A stretch of DNA of 64,000 bases from Cydia pomonella (GCF_033807575.1 NC_084704.1:36247968-36311967), one strand, 5' to 3'; counted from the first letter of the stretch, positions 13,481 to 26,147 are shown. Notes: generated from the sequence alone by a model not told the origin. Program-made: numbers and translations.

Positions 13481-14169
13481 GGCACCGAGGAAGCAGATCT
13501 TTAATAGTCATGTGTTTCTTAGTTTTATGTGTATATTGTATACCCGAAATGGATTACCGTTGAAACTTACATATTATATGTAATTACATAACACCTCTGT
13601 AACACGGTTGTACAATAAAGAACTATCTTAACTTACCTTATTCCAAAACCTTTCGTGGGCCACTAACCCCTTATCTCGCCAGTCATCACCATAATTATGA
13701 TGTGCTGTATTAGCTACAGCGTAACATTCAGTTTCTTCTACCCAACTCCAAGCTTATAGCTACCTTCTAGTGGTAGCTGGGGTTTTAAAAAAACCCTGAC
13801 ACTCGCCAAGTTTCCCGCAATCGACAAAGTACCAAAAATCCTGACATGTCGGGGAAATCTCGAGACATGGCAATCCTAGCCAGGGCGTTTGGAAAATAAA
13901 GGTGTATTCACTATGTTACGTTGTGAAAACGTAGTCTTGACGTTTTTGTTTGAAGAAACGTTGACACTGGCATATCCGATCCATATCGCATATCGTATCT
14001 TTAGCAAATTTTTGACGTATCTTAAAGTTCGAATCAGGTTATACATAATAATATTTCTTACACAAAATGAATCAGAATGAATCAGATTTTTCAGAAAGAC
14101 CACGCCAAAATGGAATTACTTGCCTATTTCACCCTGCGGTAGTAGTTTTTCTGAAACTTACTGAATCTC

Positions 14170-14325
14170 TATTCTCTGCAACAGTGTTTTCCTTCACCGA
14201 AAAGCAGAATATCAAATGAATACTAAATATCAAATGACATTTCGTCAATAGGTTTCAAGATACTCATTAGTATGAGCAGGGGTTTTAAACCCGCGACCTT
14301 TGGATTCACGTAGCTCGGAAACTGG
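14170..14325 (-). mobile_element. SINE family A fragment
   Basis: TTTTCCTTCACCGAAAAGCA, then ATATCAAATGACATTTCGT and GGGGTTTTAAACCCGCGACCT (box B complement) match the family A head and body in reverse. Confidence 0.55.
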
Positions 14326-14560
14326 CTAAGTTGAAATGGGACTGGGCTGGTCATGTCTGCCGAATGCCGGACGACTTGTGGGCCAAGATTAACCACTGAG
14401 TGGAGCCCCACGAGTTTAAACAAGGAGATGGTAGACCTCGTCGGCGATGGCGGGTTAACTTGGACTTGAGAGTGGCCACATAACACTAAACAGAGACGAA
14501 TGCAAAAAGAGGGGGGGGGGGCTTTACCCAGCAGAGGGACCCAGTGGGCTCTGAATTATT
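14320..14560 (+). pseudogene. RTE-like LINE ORF end fragment
   Basis: Encodes with stops LAKLKWDWAGHVCRMPDD, GRPRRRWRVNLD and FTQQRD. Frame is broken by at least two stops and a G8 run at 14512-14521. Confidence 0.7.
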
Positions 14561-17409
14561 AAGATTTAATTAATATGGTATGGGAGACCTTTTCATAGGC
14601 CTCTGGGCGGCTAGAGGTAGTAAAGTAGAAGCCACCAACGCACCAACATGCCAAATACGGGCCCCTAATTGCTGAGTGACGGCGCTGAGCCTCGCTTGTG
14701 TTTCCCGTCACGCCGCTCCTTCATACGGGGCCCAAATTGGACATTTTTTCACGAGAGATTTGCAGATTCGGGCCCCTGACTAATTCCGTGTCTCCGTGTT
14801 CACGGGAAATATGCAGTACGTGCGAAAAAATGCGTGACAATAAGCAATCATACACCCTTTATCACTAGCAATAATTAATTGACCGAGCTCGTCTCGTCAC
14901 GTCTCCATTTTAGCTTGGGCAAGAATCCTTTCGTTATGGATGTTCTCCTCTACAGATCGCAATTCTCAACCGATTCTCGTGAAATTTTGTAAGCAGTTTA
15001 ATGATTCAACAGATTATTTGTCGATTCCGTTTTTGGATTTTTTCAAAATTGCGGAGCATACCTTTGAGCGCACAGAGCCACTAGTTAATAGTAAAACATG
15101 AATCTCATGAAGACAGTAAATATCGTATCCTCGTACAAAACGTATCGACCCGCCACATCTGGTCGCGACGTGTCACATCGACAGTTTCTTGGCACGAGGC
15201 GATTTAATTACTGGCTAGTCACGCAACCGGGTTCGATACTTATCAGTACCAAGTACAAATACTGGCTAGTATTTATACCGACTCTGTACATACGTAGCAA
15301 AACGAAGCAAAAATACCAACTAATTGCCGGTGTAAAATTACCAGCCCAAAGCTAGCTGACCAAGTTATCATCTCTTTCTGCCTGTGCTCCGGCCGCCTTT
15401 ATTAAAGCGGTTGTTTTTTGCGATAAACGCAGCGTGTAACGCAATGCGTTTGCCGTAAACCGATTTCAAATCAGATAATCTAATGACCGTATAAGTTTTA
15501 CGCCCCTACATTCCGTGATCGCATGCGTTCAACGCTGCATCTATCGCATAAAATAATTGCGCGCTCAAACAATAGCCGAATGGGGACCTAACATACACCT
15601 TTGAATTTCTTCGCAGATGTATAGTTGGCTCACGACGACGCTTTCCGTCACCGAAAAGCAACTTGTAAATATCAAATTTTTATACCTATAGGTAGTTGCA
15701 TACATAATACGAAGAAACTTATTAGAACTAGTCGAACTTTATGCCCATAATCCCCGGTTAGAAAAGTCGTATGCGTTACAAGAATTACAGTATAAAAAAA
15801 AAGAAACAAAAAGCACGACTAAAATTGCGGGTCCACAGACTTCCAACCTAGCTACCAAAGCTGACCCGCTTGCGGCGAATATTTGCTGTATCCCGTACGA
15901 AGGTAAACGAGATCGTAATACCTACTAGTAAAGTATAAATATAAGTACCGTCGAGTTAGCAGATATCTTTTCAAGCCAATGTTCCAAAATTATATATACA
16001 CCACCTTATTATCAAAGTCTTAGAGGCGTGATATATTTTTATTACCTTGGTTTATAAAGATGTTCGTTAACTGGACTGAACGAGTAAAGTCTGGATTCGT
16101 CCTGACGCCCAGCGAGATCTAGCACTAGATTAGGTACTAGGTATAAAATACCGTCTTAGTATTTCCATATTCTCGCCCCATCTCTATCCCGTGTGGGCAA
16201 CGTACAGCGCAAACAGCCACGCACTGGCACGGGCCACGAAAAAATAGGAAAGTATTAAATACCTAGTATGCCTTCATAATATGTATTTATATTTTTTTTT
16301 TTTATAATTCGCCTAATCTCTATCCCGTGCGGCCAAAGTAGCACACAAACATCACGCGTTGGTATGGGTCCCGGAAAACCATATTAAATGCTAGTATGCC
16401 TGCTTAGTATTTCTTCTTCGCCTCATCCCTCCCCGGTGCGGGCAGCGCACGCAAATATCCACGCATTGGTCCGGGCCACGGAAAACCACGAGCGTATTAA
16501 ATACCTATAAAGTATGCCTTCTTAGTATATTATCCACATCCTCGACCCATCCCTGTCCCATGCGGGCAGCGTACCACGCAAACATCCACGCGTTGGCACG
16601 GGCCACAGAAAAACGCTGTAATTGAAACTATCCCGCGATTTCCTGGATAATGCTTTTAAAGGTTAGCTGCCGCTGGCGAGTAGCGATAACTGTACGATTT
16701 GATTTCATTCCCCTTAATTTCATATATAATATTATTTACATATTTTAAAAAGTCATGACCCTCGTTCCGGGTCATTCCTGATGCAGAGGCTGTCTATCGC
16801 GATTCAGCGTGGCAATGCGGCGAGCGTGATGGGCACCTTTGCGTCTGGGAGGGCTCGGGACGGGTTGTTTGATTAATTTTTGTATTTGTGTCTTTCTTTT
16901 TGTTTACTTTTACTTCTATTTAGTTTATAGTCCATTTTAATGTTTTTTTTCAGAGTAAATTTTATTTTATAAAGTATATAAAGTTTTTATCTGCTTTTTT
17001 GCTTCTTTGTAGTCGTATGCGTAACTTTTACATAATAATACTTAGTTATAGTGGACGAAATTTAATTTGCACCGATTGGTCATAAAAATTATATTTACGA
17101 ATACAAAATGACAAGAGGTGTGAAATGCTTTGCACGTGTCGTCCATGCAATGGGTACGAGTATAACTACTTAATTATGACACTTTGTGTTTCTGGGATAA
17201 TATCGACACGTTATTCACACAAAATACACAAAAATTATATTATGTAAATGACACTTTTTTCGACACAAATCGTATTTACTTTGAAATTAATGTTTTTTTA
17301 CATAATTTTTTTTTAAGAATAGACTACGAATTGAAAAGTTGGAATACTAGGAAAACTTAGAAATGCAAATGTAGAAAATTAACTGGGATCAAGATTTGTT
17401 TAGCTCAAG
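14561..17409. other. no gene seen besides diverged repeats
   Basis: Holds the repeats at 16140-16620. The area around 14640-14780 has GGGCCC-rich inverted motifs (ACGGGCCCC / GGGGCCC) that look like another decayed foldback element. Plus-strand frame 15098-15355 has no recognised domain. Confidence 0.4.
16140..16620. repeat. four diverged repeats of about 110-135 bp
   Basis: The phrase CATCTCTATCCCGTG-GGGC-A followed by AACA-CCACGC-TTGG-ACGGG and AGTATGCCTTC recurs near 16175, 16310, 16419 and 16543. Confidence 0.75.
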
Positions 17410-17655
17410 TATACTTTAAGCAAACTTACTTACTTACTGCTGTGGCGCAGCGATCCGAAGTGGATCTTGGCCTCCGACACCAAAGACCGCCATGCTTCTC
17501 TGTCCAAAACCGTTTCTGTCCAGTCGACGGCGCCGAGTTCGCTAAGGTTTTTTTGCACTTCATCTCTCCAGCGGTACCTAGGGCATCCAGACGTTCTTCG
17601 GCCATTTGGAACTCCAGAGTACGCCCTCCAGACTGCTCACATACTTTAAGCAAAA
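17410..17655 (-). pseudogene. RTE-like LINE ORF end fragment
   Basis: Minus strand encodes pieces like LEFQMAEERLDALGTAGE, QKRFWTEKHGGLW and RPRSTSDRCATAVSK across frames, corresponding to the end of an RTE-type ORF (RDEV, DWTET, REAWR, FGSLRHS region). Confidence 0.62.
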
Positions 17656-17760
17656 CTGGAAGCTAATTGTTTCATTATCGTATTGTAAAAGAGCCATCAG
17701 CGATAACATCCATCGGGGCAAATAATATTTTTTCGACCATACTACAAGTAGACCTACTTG

Positions 17761-17880
17761 CGGCCCGATTCGAAGAATGATTAAGACACGTTTAAGATCT
17801 TGGAGAGATCTTTAAAAGCTCGATAACTAAACGACATGTCAAAATTTACGTTTATTTATATGGTACCTACCTAATAATAA
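17761..17880. mobile_element. one-ended fragment of the CGGCCCGATTCGAA MITE
   Basis: Starts CGGCCCGATTCGAAGAATGA and runs through AAGATCTTGGAGAGATCTTT and ACGACATGTCAAAATTTACG; the other end is missing. It matches the reverse complement of the right part of the 11383-11639 copy. Confidence 0.65.
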
Positions 17881-18629
17881 TAAAACTGTGTTCCGAATGG
17901 CACCGCTATATTTGGCTACTTTTGCGGTCGCCATCTATTAGACGATGACTGTGCCATCACAAGCGGGATATAGCCAGGCTGAATTTTGCATCTGATTCGA
18001 GCTTGGTCTGATTTTGGCCTTTTTTTAATCCACGGATGGTGCAATATATTTGTTGTCAACACACCTACGAAAGCTACGTCAAAGTACACTTTAATATCAA
18101 CCCCATAACCTTCACAAATTAACTTAAACACCAACTTTGTTTGACGGATCGCATTTGTTAAATTACCAACTTGTAAAAGCGGGTGGCAAATTTCGGAACT
18201 AATATTTATGGGTACATTTTCTTTGGGAAGGAACGCAAGTGGCGCCATTTGGAACGGCAGGAAGTTTAATTGTTTGTGGGAGTAGCGAGAAAATGCCACA
18301 TCTATCATTACGATGACAATGTAGGGTGACTATGAGACTTTAGCATGTCGGGCCATGCTTAGGGTTCCGTAGTTACCCATCCGTCACAACAATAGACCAT
18401 GAACCCGGTTGAACCCGGGTATGTCCTTAAACTACGTCCAAAAGAGAGGTATGGGCACTGTGAATGTCATCTCGCTTTGTGTGGTAGGGCACAGCACAGC
18501 GGATGTCATTCCACATCTAGAACAGAGCCGAACTGGAGAAGTACCTCGCCCTCACAGAAATCCGCAGCCAAATAACACTAGACCCTACTCATAGTGTTGT
18601 GTTCCTGCCGGTGAGTAAGCTTGCCAGAA

Positions 18630-18735
18630 CTGAACGAGGTTGCCGAGTGTTAGGGTTGGCAACGCGCATGTAACTCCTCTGGAGTTGCAGGCGTACATAG
18701 GCTACGGAGACTGCTTACCATCAGGCGGGCCTGAT
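18630..18735 (+). mobile_element. LINE 3' tail fragment (GGCAACGCGCATGTAA family)
   Basis: GTTGGCAACGCGCATGTAAC through TACCATCAGGCGGGC; interrupted by the hairpin at 18733. Confidence 0.65.
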
Positions 18736-18820
18736 ACTTACTAATAGTACCCGTTCATTAGGGTCCCGTTTGACCCTTTGGCTACGGAACTCTAATGAAC
18801 GGGTACTATTAGTGAGTATC
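18733..18820. repeat. 28-bp-arm hairpin with a 32-bp loop
   Basis: Arms 18733-18760 and 18793-18820 match at 27 of 28 positions. The loop contains GGGTCCCGTTTGACCCTTTG and CTACGGAAC, the terminal motif of a common lepidopteran repeat seen also at 20560-20790 and 56163-56990. Confidence 0.8.
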
Positions 18821-19624
18821 ATGTACCAAGCAAAAGGGAGTACCTTCACAACGCATTGTAGTACGCCTTTTTACGATAACTCAAACTCTTTTTCATTGAA
18901 TGTTTTTTATTAAGCTCTAGTTTCACGATTTTTTTTCATAATTTTGGACCCATGGTTCAAAAGTTAGGCATTCCCCTCTCGGGAGGCATAATTTATTGTT
19001 CTTTCGAAGCGATTGTTTCCGAAAATGTTCAGTTTATCAAATAATGTTTCTTGAAGACCCCTATTCGTTGTGATAAATCTATCTACATGTAAATCTAACT
19101 TTCAATGTAGGGGAGGTACCGTAGAAAAATGTATTTTTTATATTTTATTTTACCACTTTGTCGAATTGATTGATCCATGCCAAATTACAGCTTTCTAGCA
19201 CTAACGATCACGTATCGACAGACGGGCAGACGACAATAACAAAAATATAAAGGTTCCTAATTCACTACTAAACTCTAAAAAGGAACCTGTCCGACTGTCT
19301 GTCACATCACATCGCGAAATATCTCACAAACTACTTACGCTATCGATTTTAAATTTGGAATAAACAAGGCTTATCCAGACGCATTCAAAATGAATTTATT
19401 TTTCATCTTCCTTACGTTGTCCCCGCTTTTTCCCATAACCCATGGGAGCCTGTGGAGTGTCCAACTACTAATTTTTACGAAAGCGACTGCCATCTGACCT
19501 TTCAAACCAGAGGATACAGGACTTCAAAAAAATCCTATCCACTAGAGTTCCTAAAATGTGGTCACAACACCGCGACAAGCCTCAAGTCTTTGTCCCGTAA
19601 TGGACCCGTTAGTTAATCAACACC

Positions 19625-19738
19625 AGAGGGCCTGCCGCGAACCACGTTCGACGTGTCGCCTCTCTGTCGCACTTGTAAATTCGTACGTAAGTGTGACAAG
19701 GAGGCAATACGTCGAACGTGGATCGCGTTAGGCCCTCA
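19625..19738. mobile_element. short foldback MITE (AGAGGGCCTGCCGCGAACC)
   Basis: About 115 bp; ends AGAGGGCC and GGCCCTCA, inner arms CCACGTTCGACGTGTCGCCT / GGCAATACGTCGAACGTGG. Same family as 45559-45671. Confidence 0.75.
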
Positions 19739-20164
19739 GACACCTCCACACTTAATCATAATCTTAACATTTATCAATAGATTTTGTTCTTAGTACAAAA
19801 CCGTCCATTTTACAAAGAAAGGTCTAATAGGCGTGATACATGTTTTAGAAATGTATTTATAAATGTTCTTAAAGCTTCGATAGTCAACAGGTACTTTTTG
19901 ATCCTGAAAATAATATCGCTATGTGTCAAAAGTTGTAAACGATAAATGTTAGCGCCGAACAGCCAGCCGCCATTTTTGTGTTGTCATAATGGCAGTTTGG
20001 TAACAAATAAATGAAAAAAACGTCAAATTTGGAGTGAAAAATTTAATTTTACATTTGTTTCTACTATAGTGACGTCACTCACAGTCACTCACAGTCACTC
20101 ACAAGAAAAAAAAGGTTGTCAGCATTATCGGTCACGTGACATACTTACAAAGATTGCTGTCCGC

Positions 20165-20545
20165 AAAGATCTAACAACGAAACTCGAAGTGTTTGTGAAC
20201 ATATGCTTAAGGCAAATTCTACGCATCTTTTGGCCAAACTGGATCACAAACGCTCACTTATAGAGAATTACCGGACAAGCACCCGTACACGAGGAGATCC
20301 AAACGCGCAAATGGCATTGGATTGGGCATATCCTCGGGAAGCCTGTCACCCACCTATCCAAAGTGGCCCTCACCTGGAAGATGCCCAGAAAACGGAAACA
20401 TGGTCGCCCTAACTTGGCGCCGTTCCGTGGGGAAGAGTTGGGTGTATTGGGGATGGGGTGGGAGGTTACCCAAGCTGCCCAGGACCGAAGTCAGTGGAAG
20501 AAAATGGTTCGAGCCCTACACCCCAGCAGGGGGTAACAGGATGTA
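20165..20545 (+). pseudogene. RTE-like LINE ORF end fragment
   Basis: Encodes FVNICLRQILRIFWPNWI, then in a shifted frame RRWHWIGHILGKPVTHL, KRKHGRPNLAP and RSQWKKMVRALHPS. The order IFWP...RW-WIGH...GRP...W is characteristic of the RT C-terminus and carboxyl tail of RTE-type LINEs. Confidence 0.75.
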
Positions 20546-20559
20546 AAGAAGAAAAAAAA

Positions 20560-20790
20560 ACAGGACAAGTGCGAGTCGGACTCACCACCGAGGGTTCCTT
20601 ACTTTTTAGTATTTGTTGTTATAGCGACAACAGAAATACATCATCTGTGAAAATGTCAACTGTCTAGCTATCACGGTTCATGAGATACAGCCTAGTGACA
20701 GACGGACGGACGGACGGACGGACGGACGGAGAGCGGAGTCTTAGTAATAGAGTCCCGTTTTACCCTTTGGGTGCGGAACCCTAAAAAGAG
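20560..20790. mobile_element. common lepidopteran repeat (GTGCGAGTCGGACTC...GCGGAACCCTA) with (ACGG)n
   Basis: ACAAGTGCGAGTCGGACTCA at one end and TTTACCCTTTGGGTGCGGAACCC at the other, with GACAGACGG then seven ACGG units at about 20697-20729. Its terminal motifs recur at 18760-18790 and 56163-56990. Confidence 0.65.
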
Positions 20791-21489
20791 ACATACCTAC
20801 AGAAAATAAAATTACGATTTTCATGTTGAAACTCACTTTCATATAACAAAATAGTATTAAGTTATTAGTAAAAGTAACGTTTCTGGTTGTAGAAATGTCA
20901 CTTTTAATACTGACAGATCAGTATCATATCGGAAACAGATCGAATAACTAAAACTCGGATTGGCTTGGTAACCTTTTTTTGAAGAGATAAGGTGAACCGA
21001 CGGCGGTTTTTGTTTTTTTGTGATAGGGCATGACTGTTTCACTTAGGTAATACTGACAACACACTTAAGAGGCTGTCAATACCTAAAGCGCGCACACTGT
21101 CTATTTCTATCGGAGTAAATGAGATAGCACTGTCCCATGTTACTGGGCCTGGGCAAGGGAATAATAAGAAAAATATTTAAATAAAAAAAAGTGGATTATT
21201 AGTGCAATATTTAACTCAACCACGGTTTAGATATAAATGTTTTTAAATTGTGATTTTAATTGCAGACCCATAAGTCAAAACAATAAAGACATAGAACCGT
21301 TTAATTGTGATTTTAAGACCAATCTTTGCAATTCTTTTCTATCGAGCCGATTTCGTTCAATCATGTATCGAGTACAACCACGGTCTTTGAAATATAATTA
21401 ATATGAACATATATTTTTCTTACTTGACTAAAACAAATAGTCTTTCTTAAAAAACTGTTTAAGTAACATCAATTTCAAGGACATTGGGT

Positions 21490-21600
21490 GTTGACAGCCA
21501 CTTAACCTACGAGGTCCCTACGTCCGGTGTTCCAGGTGCCTATTGGCTACGGGGTCCGCTTACCATCACGCGGGCTGTATCTGTACAAGCATCCTGTATG
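21490..21600 (+). mobile_element. LINE 3' tail fragment
   Basis: CAGGTGCCTATTGGCTACGG, GGTCCGCTTACCATCACGCG; diverged relative of the CR1/Jockey tail. Confidence 0.5.
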
Positions 21601-21849
21601 ACGTATGAATTAAAATTAACTTATTTAAAAAAGTATGCAAATTCGTAGGTGGCATCAACTCGTAACAAATTCAGGCGCGTTGCCAAAAACCACGACCAAA
21701 ACTTCACCTGTTAATTAAAATTTCATAAAACCGGCCTTCCTTCGCGTCGTAACTTAGCTTTACTAGAGACCAGTCAATTGTTAAAACTGTTCATCTTTAT
21801 ACAGATACACAAAAATGTCATGGTTTACCCTACACTACAAGTTTCTTTT

Positions 21850-22115
21850 GACGACCGGTTAGGCCTAGTGGGTAGTGACCCTGCCTACGAAGCTGATGGT
21901 CCCGGGTTCAAATCCTATTCGTCGCATTTATTCGTGTGATGAGCATGGATATTTGTTCCTGAGTCATGGGTGTTTTCTATGTATTTAAGTATATTTATAT
22001 ATTATATATATATCGTTGTCTAAGTACCCTCAACACAAGCCTTATTGAGCTTACTGTGGGACTTAGTCAATTTGTGTAATAATGTCCTATAATATTTATT
22101 TATTATATTATTATT
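21850..22115 (+). mobile_element. tRNA-derived SINE (family B)
   Basis: Head with box A TTAGGCCTAGTGGGTAGTG and box B GGGTTCAAATCC (21904-21915), body GAGCATGGATATTTGTTCCT, and tail TGTCCTATAATATTTATTTA. Confidence 0.82.
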
Positions 22116-22149
22116 CTCTTACCCCATCTAACCTTATACAATAAAATCA

Positions 22150-22610
22150 GTATCATATCGAATCGTCGACGATCCCACACTCACAAGCTGTTGAACCTTT
22201 AAGGAGAGACTTTGCCTCCTTGTGTGTGTTCTACCGCTTGTACAATGGGCTGTGCTCTGAAGAATTGTTTGACATGATGCCCACGGCTACTTTCTATCAC
22301 CGCACCGCTCGCCGTCGGCAGGGTGTTCATCCTCACACCCTAAAACCTAAATGGTCGCGCACTGTGCGGTTTAAGAGGAACTTCCTCCCGCGCACGCTCC
22401 GGTTGTGGAATGAGCTACCTGCCGAGGTTTTCCCGTGGGTCTACATGTACAGTATGAGGTTCTTCAAAAAAGCAGTGTACAGATTTTTAAATGGTCGGCA
22501 ACGCGCATGTAACACCTCTGGAGTTGCAAGCATCCATAGGCTGCGGTGACTGCTTACCATCAGGCGGGCCGTATGCTTGTTTGCCACCGTCGTGGTATAA
22601 AATAAAATAA
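22150..22610 (+). pseudogene. CR1/Jockey-type LINE 3' fragment with complete 3' tail
   Basis: Frame 22220-22549 encodes CVFYRLYNGLCSEELFDMMP, FKRNFLPRTLRLWNELPAE and FFKKAVYRFLNGR, followed by the 3' end GGCGGGCCGTATGCTTGTTT, GCCACCGTCGTGGTATAAAA and an AT-rich tail. The RT core is missing. Confidence 0.82.
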
Positions 22611-22739
22611 AATATTAGAAACAAATCGAATAACTAAATCTCGAATTGGCCTTTTAATAAATCAAAAATTTATTGAAGAATCACCCCTTTTTTAATAACG
22701 GCAAATGTTTTTTGGGCATATAACACGATACGTGTTCAG

Positions 22740-22970
22740 TACAACTACGTTCTCAGAAAGCTGCTGAAGCGACCAAAGCACTGCAGTGCCTCTGGCATGT
22801 TCGCAGAGGCAAGGGCAGATGACTTCTTTGCAATTAGGCGCAAACGAATTGCCTCTCTGCTGAAACGTGTGCGCGGTAGCAACAACAGCATGCTGAGGAC
22901 GTTGGCCGAGAGACTCGACTGCCCGCTCACTAAATACTGGGTCGGTGTGGTGATTGGGAGGGATAAGTAG
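22740..22970 (+). pseudogene. LINE RT C-terminal fragment
   Basis: Plus-strand frame LLKRPKHCSASGMFAEARAD, DFFAIRRKRIASLLKRVRGS, LRTLAERLDCPL then WVGVVIGRDK and a stop. Matches the conserved C-terminus of a common lepidopteran LINE RT (HCSAS-MFAEA--DDF-A--RK--ASL--RVRGS). Confidence 0.75.
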
Positions 22971-23639
22971 GGCAAAGCCTCTTGGTGAAGTGGTAAGGCA
23001 TGGATTAGTTTGTAGTTGATTAACATAGATAATAAGATAGCTATGAAGATTTTTTACTAATATCGCTATGGATTTTTTTTAATGGTCCGAAATAAACAAT
23101 TTTTAATTAATTTTAATTTTTAATTTTGGGTAATACTCCAAGCTACGGGCGGGGTATATAAATGAAGAAGGGATAACTTCCAGTGATATGTCTCAGATAA
23201 GTGTCAGTGATATGGACCGATTTCTAAGTTAACAATGTACTAAGAGGTCCGTTTATATGTATTCTGTCGCTGTGTACAGCTCTGGTACGGTAAATGCGCG
23301 TAAGTTCTGAAAAACCAATTCGTATAAAACCAAACGGGGAGCCCACCACAACCGATTTTAAAGAATCGCGCTACCGACGGCTATCGCTCAGACATCATAC
23401 ATATAATAGCATTCTTTTTTATTCCCTCGTCTCCGACCTTACACACGCATCATTGCAATGATTGGACGGGTTTATGCCGCACCGTAAAAAGTTTTACGCC
23501 ACACCTGAGGTCGGCACTTCGCGCACGCCTGTTTATGCCCTGAATATTGCATAACACCTTTTTTAGGGCTCCGAGAGATTTTGTTGATGCCTATTTTGTT
23601 TTACTGAACAAGGGAAAATATGTTTAGCTTAGGTTTTTT

Positions 23640-23750
23640 TTTATGATGTAGAAGGCAGACGATAAACGAATCGCCTTATGGTTGCCCTTGGACGGCCCAA
23701 GTGCGTTGCCAGTAGTTAAAATGGTACCTACGCTCCTTTATCGATGACGA
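23640..23750 (-). mobile_element. LINE 3' tail fragment
   Basis: GAATCGCCTTATGGTTGCCC and AAGTGCGTTGCCAGTAGTTA match the 8290-8490 piece. Confidence 0.5.
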
Positions 23751-23833
23751 TCTTGTTGGGAATTTTTAGATAGACGTCATAAAATATAGTGGAATCGCGT
23801 TCTCGACTTTATTTTGTAGAGTAGTTGACTGGT

Positions 23834-24163
23834 GGAGCAAAAAAAAAGCGGTGGTAGCCGAGTGGATATGACGTCCGACTTTCAATCCGGAGGTCTTTGG
23901 TCCAAATCCTGGCTCGTACCAATGAGTTTTACGGAACTTATGTACGAAATGTCATTTGATATTTACCACTAGCTTTTCGGTGAAGGAAAACATCGTGAGG
24001 AAACCTGCACACATCTGCGAAGAAATTCAAAGGTGTATGTGAAGTCCCCAATCCGCATTGAGCTAGCGTGGGGACTATAGCCCGAGCCCTCCCGCACATG
24101 AGAGGAGGCCTGTGCCCAGCAGTGGGACGTATATAGGCTGAATTATATATATATATATTATTA
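23834..24163 (+). mobile_element. tRNA-derived SINE (family A) with 12-bp target duplication
   Basis: Head GCGGTGGTAGCCGAGTGG with box B GGTCCAAATCCTGG, body TTTTCGGTGAAGGAAAACAT and ATTCAAAGGTGTATGTGAAG, end GCCCAGCAGTGGGACGTATA followed by TA repeats. The flanks TAGTTGACTGGT (23822-23833 and 24164-24175) are identical, a clear target duplication. Confidence 0.88.
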
Positions 24164-24739
24164 TAGTTGACTGGTTATATTATGAACTTACCTTTTTGAA
24201 GTTTCTATTCACTGCATTTCCCTTGCGCACTTTGAAACAAGTTGTTTATAGTTTTGTATTTGCTTCCTTGAAACGCTGCTGTATTTTATTAATCTCTTGT
24301 TTGTGTGTGACAACCTCAGGTGACAACTGATAAGGATACTGAATGTTTAGTAATCTTTTAGTATTTATTCGCGGACGATATTACATAAAATAAACAGCAC
24401 AAGTACCACAACCGAGGTTTGAAGGTGCGACCACCGCAAATATATGAAAATTTTAATTGAAATAAATGGGCGCATCTAGTAGAATATTCCGATAAAATTA
24501 TTCATATAGGTATTTACAAATAATTCACATAATATTGTTTGTTTAGATTGTTGACTGACATTGTCAAAATGACCTCCTTTAAGCCAAGTAAAAATATGGA
24601 CTTTTTGGGTTGATGGTAAACCAGTGGGGCGACACTCCTTTCGGCTTTTCTCGGCTCCGCGAGGGCTCAGGGCTCAGCATTGCTCCGAGCTATGGAAGGT
24701 GGAGGTAAGGAATGAAATCTCCATGTACCAAAAAGTGTC

Positions 24740-25540
24740 ATGAAAAAACCTTATTAAATAGGTGGCGCTACAATACCTAGAATACTTAAAAAAAAAATCA
24801 AATCATAGACAACGCACTTCACTCCGTCAATAACGCCTAGGTTCTTAGCTACTCTAGCGCTACTCTGGAGAGATTTGGAAGTATTATTTATAGCTGACAG
24901 CTGGACACTTTTGCAACAGTTCTACCTAAGGAGATTTCACTCCTTTTAATTCCACAGTCCATACTCCGCAGCACGACCACATATATTGATGACAACCCTA
25001 AATAAAATAGTGCCATACATTAGAAAGGGACAATATATTTCGTCCCTGAATTGCTGTCAAATTTCGGTTTTGTAGGATAGGGAGCGTGCATAAACTGTAG
25101 GAGGCAGCACAGGAGCCGTCAGATTTTTGGCGCGAGGCGTAAATGTGATGTTTATTGTTCCGATGTAGCCCACAAGATGGCAGAACCTACTATGCACAAG
25201 AAAACACTTGACGTGTACATGTGCCTGCTTATGGTTCCGATTCAGACCACAAGATTGCAGACCCTCCAACGCGCACGGTCCCTATGAAAAGTGTCCATCA
25301 AAAAACCTTAAAAAGGTGGCGCCACAGTACATCGCGAAATTTTTTTTGACTTTGATAAAAAAAAAGCAAATTACTGTCAGCGCACTTCACTCCGTCAATA
25401 ACTTCCATGTTCATGTCATGCATGTCCTTGTGCTTCCCTAGCGCTACCGGAGAGATTTCGAACTATTATTTACAGCTGCCAGCTGGGCACTTTAGCAACA
25501 GTTCTCCCATACGAGATCGTTCTCATTTTACGGCTAGAAA
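24740..25540. repeat. imperfect direct duplication of about 230 bp, spaced about 550 bp
   Basis: Block 24740-24960 (AAAAAACCTTATTAAATAGG, GCACTTCACTCCGTCAATAA, CTGACAGCTGGACACTTTTG) recurs at 25300-25535 (AAAAAACCTTAAAAAGGTGG, GCACTTCACTCCGTCAATAA, CTGCCAGCTGGGCACTTTAG). Within 25130-25270 a second short duplication occurs (TTCCGAT-TAG-CCACAAGAT). Confidence 0.7.
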
Positions 25541-25974
25541 CTTTGGTCCAAGGTCTCAGTTACCCACTTTCTTTAGAATGTATTTTTCTATGGCTCCGCA
25601 ATGAAAATAAAACAAGTTGTGTATCAATAGAGTAGGAATGTATTTAATATAACACTTATTTGTAGTCATTTTAACACAAACAATAAAATAGTACAATAAG
25701 GAAGATATAAGTAAATTCCACTTTGAAATAGAAAAATAGTTTATCAAGTTTCCATACACTTTAGTCTCCTTCACGTTCCCTAGACATCAATCTCGATTAT
25801 AATGTGTATAATGGTGCAATGATTTTGGAATATATAAATCATGGACTAATGCCATAAACAAAACACTACCCTCCACATAACATAACTGCGAAGTTAAAGT
25901 GTAAGTTAAATAATTAATGTAGTCTTGTCTAGTTTACATATTGGCGGTGATATAGGATCTTCCATTAAGCTTCG

Positions 25975-26146
25975 TGAACGTCAGCTGCCTTCGTAACCCT
26001 CACAACCTGTAATATTGGTGTCAATATGATTGATAACCTTATAAGCCTAACCTTGGAAGTTCGCCTTTGTACGTAATTTTTTTTTTGTTTTGTTTTATGA
26101 TAACCTGTTTATGTGCAATAAAGTGACATACATACATACATATAAT
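25975..26146 (+). mobile_element. LINE 3' end with (CATA)n tail
   Basis: AACCTTGGAAGTTCGCCTTT, GTGCAATAAAGTGACATACA and three to four CATA units. A relative lies at 52985-53115. Confidence 0.6.
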
Positions 26147-26147
26147 G

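Larger units (their letters stand above)
17881..20160. other. no gene seen besides small elements
   Basis: Holds the LINE tail, hairpin and foldback MITE listed separately; three TCACTCACAG units at 20077-20103. The 130-codon minus frame at 17916-18308 shows no known domain. Confidence 0.4.
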
